Shown piece by piece: positions 59,522-64,000 of a stretch of DNA of 64,000 nucleotides; positions within the stretch are counted from its first letter, which is position 1, and the number at the start of each line of letters is the position of its first letter. The translations under genes were made by a program, and so were the position numbers. This stretch comes from Mesonia sp. K7 (GTDB lineage Bacteria > Bacteroidota > Bacteroidia > Flavobacteriales > Flavobacteriaceae): the NCBI RefSeq assembly GCF_003233725.1, contig NZ_QKQV01000006.1:1-64000 (forward strand), read 5' to 3'. Under the pieces are notes generated by a model that saw only the letters and a program-made list of their open reading frames with translations, searched no databases and was not told where the DNA came from.

Positions 59522-60955
59522 ATGCCCAAAAAAGAGTTATATCCTGAAGCATTACAACATCAAATTTTTAAATACATCACGCAGGCTGCAGACGAACTTC
59601 GGTTAGAAACCTACGTTATTGGCGGTTTTGTTAGAGATTTTTTCTTAGATAGAAATCAGAGCAAAAAAGATATTGATGTCGTTGCTGTGGGTAGCGGAAT
59701 CGATTTAGCTCAAAAAGTAGCCCAATTGTTACCTGAAAAACCAAAAGTACAAGTGTTCAAAAATTATGGAACCGCCATGATAAAAGCGCTTGACGCGGAA
59801 ATAGAATTTGTAGGGGCAAGAAAAGAGTCTTACGCCAAAGATAGTCGAAACCCCTCGGTAAAAAGCGGAAGTTTGCAAGACGACCAAAACCGTCGTGACT
59901 TTACTGTAAATGCGTTGGCTTTACAACTCAATCAAGATCATTTTGGAAAGCTTTTAGATCCGTTTAACGGAATTGAAGATTTAGAACAACAGATTTTAAA
60001 AACTCCGCTCGACCCTGCGGAAACGTATAGCGATGATCCTTTACGGATGATGCGAGCCATTCGTTTTGCTACACAACTCGATTTCATGATTGAAGAAAAT
60101 TCGCTACAAGCAATTACCGATAATCACGAGCGTATAAAAATTATTTCGCGAGAGCGCATTGTAGATGAGTTACACAAAATATTACTTTCTGAAAAACCAT
60201 CAAAAGGCTTTGCTTTACTCAGAAAAACAAAGCTTTTACCTATCATTTTACCCGAACTAAGCGCTTTACAAGGTATTGAAGAAGTAGAAGGGCAACGACA
60301 TAAAGATAACTTTTGGCATACGCTAGAGGTGGTTGATAACATTTCGGAAAACACTAATAATCTTTGGTTGCGTTGGGCAGCTTTATTACACGATATCGGC
60401 AAGGCACCTACCAAAAAATTTGATAAAAAAATAGGATGGACATTTCACAACCATGAATTTGTGGGTGCAAAAATGGTTTTTAAACTCTTTAAACGACTCA
60501 AAATGCCCTTGAACGATAAAATGAAGTTTGTTCAGAAAATGGTGTTGCTAAGTTCTAGACCTATCAATGTTATTGATGAAAATGTGACTGATAGTGCGGT
60601 TCGTCGTTTAATTTTTGATGCAGGTGATTATATGGAAGATCTAATGACACTGTGTGAAGCCGACATCACAACCAAAAACCCAAAAAAGTATAGAAAATAC
60701 CATCAAAATTTTCAGAAAGTAAGAGAAAAAATAAAAGAGGTAGAAGAAAGAGATCGCATTCGTAACTTCCAACCGCCAGTAAGTGGTGAAGAAATTATGA
60801 AGACCTTTGGTTTATCACCTTCGCGCGAAATAGGAATTATTAAAAACACCATCAAAGAAGCGATTTTGGAAGGCGAAATCCCAAACGAATATGAAGCTGC
60901 AAGAAAACTGATGCTGGAAAAAGGAAAACAACTTGGGCTAACAGCTAACAGCTAA
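59522..60955 (+). CDS. CCA-adding tRNA nucleotidyltransferase with HD domain
   Basis: The 477-residue enzyme adds or repairs the 3' CCA of tRNAs, which the tRNA gene in this window does not encode. The head has VIGGFVRDFFL with the KDIDVVAVG (DxD) pair, then DDQNRRDFTVNALAL and DDPLRMMRAIRFA; an HD domain follows at about residues 255-375 with LLHDIGKAPTKKF. The C terminus LGLTANS is written by a 7-base repeat. It starts 3 bases after tsaC. Confidence 0.93.
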   Translation: MPKKELYPEALQHQIFKYITQAADELRLETYVIGGFVRDFFLDRNQSKKDIDVVAVGSGIDLAQKVAQLLPEKPKVQVFKNYGTAMIKALDAEIEFVGARKESYAKDSRNPSVKSGSLQDDQNRRDFTVNALALQLNQDHFGKLLDPFNGIEDLEQQILKTPLDPAETYSDDPLRMMRAIRFATQLDFMIEENSLQAITDNHERIKIISRERIVDELHKILLSEKPSKGFALLRKTKLLPIILPELSALQGIEEVEGQRHKDNFWHTLEVVDNISENTNNLWLRWAALLHDIGKAPTKKFDKKIGWTFHNHEFVGAKMVFKLFKRLKMPLNDKMKFVQKMVLLSSRPINVIDENVTDSAVRRLIFDAGDYMEDLMTLCEADITTKNPKKYRKYHQNFQKVREKIKEVEERDRIRNFQPPVSGEEIMKTFGLSPSREIGIIKNTIKEAILEGEIPNEYEAARKLMLEKGKQLGLTANS

Positions 60956-60971
60956 CAGCTAACAGCTAACA
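60937..60971. repeat. Five perfect copies of the 7-mer GCTAACA
   Basis: GCTAACA is repeated without error from 60937 to 60971. The repeat carries the last codons and the TAA stop of the CCA-enzyme gene (60953-60955) and most of the 24-base gap to the heme A synthase ATG at 60980. A 7-base unit is prone to slippage: copy number would alter both the C-terminal residues and the spacing to the next gene. Confidence 0.95.
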
Positions 60972-60979
60972 AAATTAAG

Positions 60980-61990
60980 ATGTACAGAAAGCTTATAAAA
61001 ATATCGATCGTATTGGTGTATTTGGTAATTATTGCTGGTGCAGTAGTGCGAATGACAGGAAGCGGAATGGGTTGTCCAGACTGGCCAAAGTGCTTTGGGT
61101 ATTACATACCGCCAACAGAAAAGTCGGATTTAATTTGGGAAGAAAACCATTTTTACGAAAAAGGACAAGTCATTATTTTGAATAATACTTTGCAGGTTGC
61201 CAAAAACGATTTTACAAGCCAAAATAGTTTTAATAAAAGTAATTGGAATTTATACACCAAACACGATTATGCCGAGTTTAACGCTACGCATACTTGGGTA
61301 GAATACATCAACCGTTTGTGTGGTGCTTTGGCAGGTTTTGCCGTATTACTAATGGCGTTGTTTTCTTTCCGTCAGAAGCGGAAAATAATATTACTTTCCT
61401 GGCTTAGTGTTTTTTTAATGGGGTTTCAAGCTTGGCTTGGCGCAGTGGTTGTTTACTCGGTTTTAGCGCCTGTAAAAATTACCATTCATATGTTGATGGC
61501 TTTTGTTATAGTGGGAGTATTGCTCTATTTGTTACACCAAAGTAAGGTTGAAAAAAACAACAAAACTTATCCTAAAAAGCTTAACTATTTACTTTGGGCA
61601 ACTATGATCTTGTTTTTAATTCAGGTGGTTTTGGGTACACAAGTTCGACAGTTTGTCGACGAGCAAATAAAAGCAATTGGTTACCAAAAAGAATTCTGGC
61701 TGGTAAATCCTGAAATCACTTTTTATATTCATCGCTCTGCTTCCATTTTATTGTTGGCACTAAGCTTTATGCTTTGGCGTATTCATAAAAAGCAAAACCT
61801 CAACCTAAAATTAATCAGCACCAAATTGGTTTTAATGGTTTTAGGAGCTACGAGTGGTGTTCTGATGGCCTATTTCGATTTTCCTTTTGCTACACAAGCG
61901 ATGCATTTGGTACTTTCTTCATTGATTTTTGGGGTATTATTTTATGTGATTTTACAAACAAATCACTCTCAAAAGATGATAAATAACTAA
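60980..61990 (+). CDS. ctaA: Heme A synthase (COX15/CtaA family)
   Basis: The 336-residue integral membrane protein has eight predicted spans and the family signature VVRMTGSGMGCPDWPKCFG (residues about 23-41) with its two cysteines, plus conserved His in FNATHTWVEYINRL and IHMLMAFVI. It oxidises heme O to heme A for cytochrome oxidase. The COX15-like form with a long first extracellular loop is common in Bacteroidota. Preceded by the 7-mer repeat. Confidence 0.92.
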   Translation: MYRKLIKISIVLVYLVIIAGAVVRMTGSGMGCPDWPKCFGYYIPPTEKSDLIWEENHFYEKGQVIILNNTLQVAKNDFTSQNSFNKSNWNLYTKHDYAEFNATHTWVEYINRLCGALAGFAVLLMALFSFRQKRKIILLSWLSVFLMGFQAWLGAVVVYSVLAPVKITIHMLMAFVIVGVLLYLLHQSKVEKNNKTYPKKLNYLLWATMILFLIQVVLGTQVRQFVDEQIKAIGYQKEFWLVNPEITFYIHRSASILLLALSFMLWRIHKKQNLNLKLISTKLVLMVLGATSGVLMAYFDFPFATQAMHLVLSSLIFGVLFYVILQTNHSQKMINN

Positions 61991-62015
61991 CTTTGTAGCC
62001 TAAATAACAATTAGA

Positions 62016-62531
62016 ATGGTTTATAAGTTTAGAGTAGTTTTAGACGTGTTAGATGATGTTTTTAGAGATATCGAAGTGCTTGACAACATCAATCTAGAAG
62101 ATTTTCACAACACCATTTGCCAAGCTTTTGGTTTTGATGGGGTAGAAATGGCTGCTTTTTACCTCAGTGACGAAGACTGGAACCAAGGTGAAGAAATTGT
62201 TCTTTTTGATATGACCGAAGGTTACGAGTCTAAACGCGTTATGAACGAAACCTACCTTGAAGATGTCGTTTCGGAAAAAAACACCAAACTTATCTACGTT
62301 TATGACTTTTTAAGTATGTGGACTTTTTATGTTGAATTGGCCGATATTACTGAAGTGGAAGACGGAAAAAGCTACCCTAACTTACTCTATGCACAAGGAC
62401 AATTACCCGATAGCCCTCCAGACAAACAGTTTGAAGCAGAAAACTTAGAAGATGATTACGGTGACGAAGACGATATGTTTGATGATGACTTCGATCTCGA
62501 TAACTTTGATGATAATTACCAGTGGAATTAA
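62016..62531 (+). CDS. Plasmid pRiA4b ORF-3-like protein
   Basis: The 171-residue protein has the PF07929 pattern: VYKFRVVLDVLDDVFRDIEVLD, LEDFHNTICQAFGF and AFYLSDEDWNQGEEI. The second half is rich in Asp and Glu. The family name comes from a plasmid and does not by itself mean mobility. Function unknown; a terminator follows. Gene neighbours are ordinary housekeeping genes. Confidence 0.85.
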   Translation: MVYKFRVVLDVLDDVFRDIEVLDNINLEDFHNTICQAFGFDGVEMAAFYLSDEDWNQGEEIVLFDMTEGYESKRVMNETYLEDVVSEKNTKLIYVYDFLSMWTFYVELADITEVEDGKSYPNLLYAQGQLPDSPPDKQFEAENLEDDYGDEDDMFDDDFDLDNFDDNYQWN

Positions 62532-62572
62532 ATAGTTTACTTTCAATTATTAAATAAACAACCCTGAATAAT

Positions 62573-62603
62573 AAAACTGTTCATAACTCTGAACAGTTTT
62601 TTT
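62573..62603 (+). terminator. Rho-independent terminator
   Basis: AAAACTGTTCA (62573-62583) pairs with TGAACAGTTTT (62590-62600) around six bases and is followed by a T run. Confidence 0.92.
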
Positions 62604-62653
62604 ATGCATTCGATATAAAAAAATATAAATTTCGCCCCTCAAAAAGACCCTTT

Positions 62654-63712
62654 ATGATCAATTTATATAATGCCCAAATAGAATCGTTATCCATACACCG
62701 AATCGGCAACAAAAGTAGAAACGAAGATTTATTTACTTCCTCTATACCTTATGAGTTAAACGACGAACTTCATGCATTATTAAAGGAGTATTTTTTAAAA
62801 TCCTTTCGGGAAAAAGAAGAAAGTTATTACCGTTTTGAGCACGAAGCAGATCTAGAGTTTCACGAATTATATAACTGTGCCAATACCGTTTTTAACAACC
62901 CGTCTGAAATTCACGAGCAATCAAAAAAAATAGCACAATTACTTTATAACCAAGGAAATCACCCACATATTAAAAGCGGAGAATTATATGTAGTTTACTT
63001 TGATGGTTTATTGGTAGACAATCAAAAAGTAGATGGTTTAGGAATCTTTAAATCTGAATTAAAACATGACTTTCTACAGTTTGAGGAAAAAACAGAAAAC
63101 CTGGAAGTTATCCTACAACAAGGCATCAACCTTAAAAAATTAGATAAAGGCGCCATTATTTTCAATACCAATAAAGAAGAAGGCTACAAAGTTTTATCAA
63201 TAGATTCTAACCGTTACGACACCAAGTATTGGCTAGAGAACTTTTTGGGAGTAGATATTTTTACCGATGAAAATTATTACACCAAAAAATACCTGAAATT
63301 CTGTCAAGATTTTGCCAAAGACGTGGTTTTACCTGCCGAAGACAAACAACAGGAAGTTTTGTTTATGAACCGAGCGGTCAATCATTTTGCCAAAAACGAC
63401 AACTTTGAAGAAACCAATTTCTTGAACGAAGTGATGGAAAACCCAGAGTTGATTCCTGAGTTTAAAAACTACAAAGTAGATAAAGCACCGAAATACAAAA
63501 TTGAAGATTTGACTTCTTTTCCGGTTTCTAATACGGCTGTTTCTGCTGCAAGAAAAACCATTAAAAACGTGATTAATCTCGACACCAATGTGCAGATAAA
63601 AATGGATTTTATCAACCCAGAAAGTGCCGAGAAGTTTATTGAAAAAGGCTGGGATGAAGAAAAGCAGATGTATTACTATTTGGTGTATTTCAATAAAGAG
63701 GAAAAGAAATAA
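62654..63712 (+). CDS. Nucleoid-associated protein (NdpA/YejK-like)
   Basis: The 352-residue soluble protein belongs to the 37-kDa nucleoid-associated family (PF04245). Marks are IESLSIHRIGNK at the start, GELYVVYFDGLLVDN, VDGLGIFKSE, and WLENFLGV in the middle. Family members bind DNA in enterobacteria. The length matches the family. It is a single-gene unit facing a partial minus-strand gene whose stop is 3 bases away. Confidence 0.88.
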   Translation: MINLYNAQIESLSIHRIGNKSRNEDLFTSSIPYELNDELHALLKEYFLKSFREKEESYYRFEHEADLEFHELYNCANTVFNNPSEIHEQSKKIAQLLYNQGNHPHIKSGELYVVYFDGLLVDNQKVDGLGIFKSELKHDFLQFEEKTENLEVILQQGINLKKLDKGAIIFNTNKEEGYKVLSIDSNRYDTKYWLENFLGVDIFTDENYYTKKYLKFCQDFAKDVVLPAEDKQQEVLFMNRAVNHFAKNDNFEETNFLNEVMENPELIPEFKNYKVDKAPKYKIEDLTSFPVSNTAVSAARKTIKNVINLDTNVQIKMDFINPESAEKFIEKGWDEEKQMYYYLVYFNKEEKK

Positions 63713-63715
63713 CTT

Positions 63716-64000
63716 TTAAAATTCCATTATTTCTTTTGTGTTGGTATCAACATAGTTACGCTTCACAAATTCAAGTGCAACTTTAAGTATATTACCCATA
63801 CTTTTTGCTTTTTTAAATTTGATATCCCTCGAAAATTCAACTAAATCTGCACGTAATTCTTTTACATTTTCATCGGTAGAAATTTGGTCGTTAATCATAC
63901 AGCGTATCAATTCGCGGTAACGTTTTTGTGAAGCAATTAAGCGTTTGGCAACTTGCGATCTTTCTTCTCGCCGATACTGCTCGATAGAAGTATCTTCTAA
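63716..64000 (-). CDS. 3' end of a larger gene, cut by the window edge
   Basis: The frame is open from the stop at 63716-63718 all the way to base 64000, giving the last 94 residues of a larger protein. It is helical and basic: RREERSQVAKRLIASQKRYREL, then DQISTDENVKELRADLVEF and KAKSMGNILKVALEFVKRNYVD. Treating the TTG at 63910 as a start is not needed. Function cannot be stated without the upstream part. Confidence 0.7.
   Translation of the reverse strand, partial: LEDTSIEQYRREERSQVAKRLIASQKRYRELIRCMINDQISTDENVKELRADLVEFSRDIKFKKAKSMGNILKVALEFVKRNYVDTNTKEIMEF

Noticed and set aside
62016-62531. Treating the pRiA4b ORF-3-like gene as evidence for a mobile element
   Set aside because: The family is found widely in chromosomes, and no transposase, inverted ends or target duplication are visible here.
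1-64000. CRISPR array, rRNA, prophage, IS element, restriction-modification or toxin-antitoxin system
   Set aside because: No spaced repeat array, rRNA sequence, transposase, integrase, methyltransferase or toxin-antitoxin pair was seen in either strand.

Overview
The window is a stretch of chromosome from a low-GC member of Bacteroidota, almost certainly a Flavobacteriaceae-type bacterium. The evidence is the fused lpxC-fabZ gene, a PorX-type response regulator with a PglZ domain (type IX secretion/gliding control), several small families restricted to Bacteroidota, an Asp-type MurA, weak Shine-Dalgarno sequences, and promoters of the Bacteroidota form TTTG-N19-TAnnTTTG. Several promoters of this form can be read directly, for example before the tRNA, the HU gene and rpsF. 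Coding density is very high; no stretch without a gene exceeds 300 bases.

Layout. 1-1.7 kb is a small accessory patch: tandem repeat, membrane-anchored XRE regulator, PH-domain protein and small membrane protein. 1.7-8.2 kb (minus) holds a divergent TruA-type protein, DUF2461, an SPFH protein, a vWA membrane protein, fabG and sucD, with a large hairpin repeat between the vWA gene and fabG. 8.2-14.6 kb (minus) is a lipid A operon: HD hydrolase, lpxD, lpxC-fabZ, lpxA, efp, a second lpxD-like gene and an NTF2-like protein. 14.6-19.4 kb (plus) carries porX, tsaE, a tiny lipoprotein overlapping a membrane protein gene, an alanine dehydrogenase, and two small conserved genes.

20.5-27.4 kb (plus) is a long, tightly packed gene string: LolD-like ATPase, TIGR02757, an orphan histidine kinase, a BatA-type protein, a dihydroorotase homologue that has lost its metal-binding HxH, a membrane protein and an esterase. 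27.4-36.5 kb has a metallo-beta-lactamase-fold hydrolase, a 490-residue protein I cannot assign, murA, DUF4290, DUF493, an AAA ATPase, recQ, fmt and HU. 36.6-44.2 kb has an AlgH protein, a class IV aminotransferase, a START-like protein, a tRNA with anticodon CAT, hisS, a MacB-type permease, and rpsF-rpsR-rplI.

44.3-46.7 kb is an ECF sigma factor, a 64-residue protein and an MscS channel with overlapping or abutting ends, followed by an orphan LytTR regulator. 46.7-50.8 kb has priA, DUF5606, def and ruvX. 50.8-59 kb is dapD plus a cell-surface glycan (probably LPS core) cluster with repeated strand switching: GT9, several GT2-type transferases, a Kdo-kinase-like protein, a glycerophosphotransferase-like protein and a polysaccharide pyruvyltransferase. 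59-64 kb has tsaC, the CCA-adding enzyme, heme A synthase, a pRiA4b ORF-3-like protein, a nucleoid-associated protein and the end of a gene cut by the window edge.

I see no CRISPR array, rRNA, prophage, insertion sequence or recognisable defence system. Most of the window is ordinary core genome. The best leads are the sigma/64-aa/MscS/LytTR cluster, the uncharacterised 490-aa protein, the pseudo-dihydroorotase, the overlapping lipoprotein frame, and the intergenic hairpin families.
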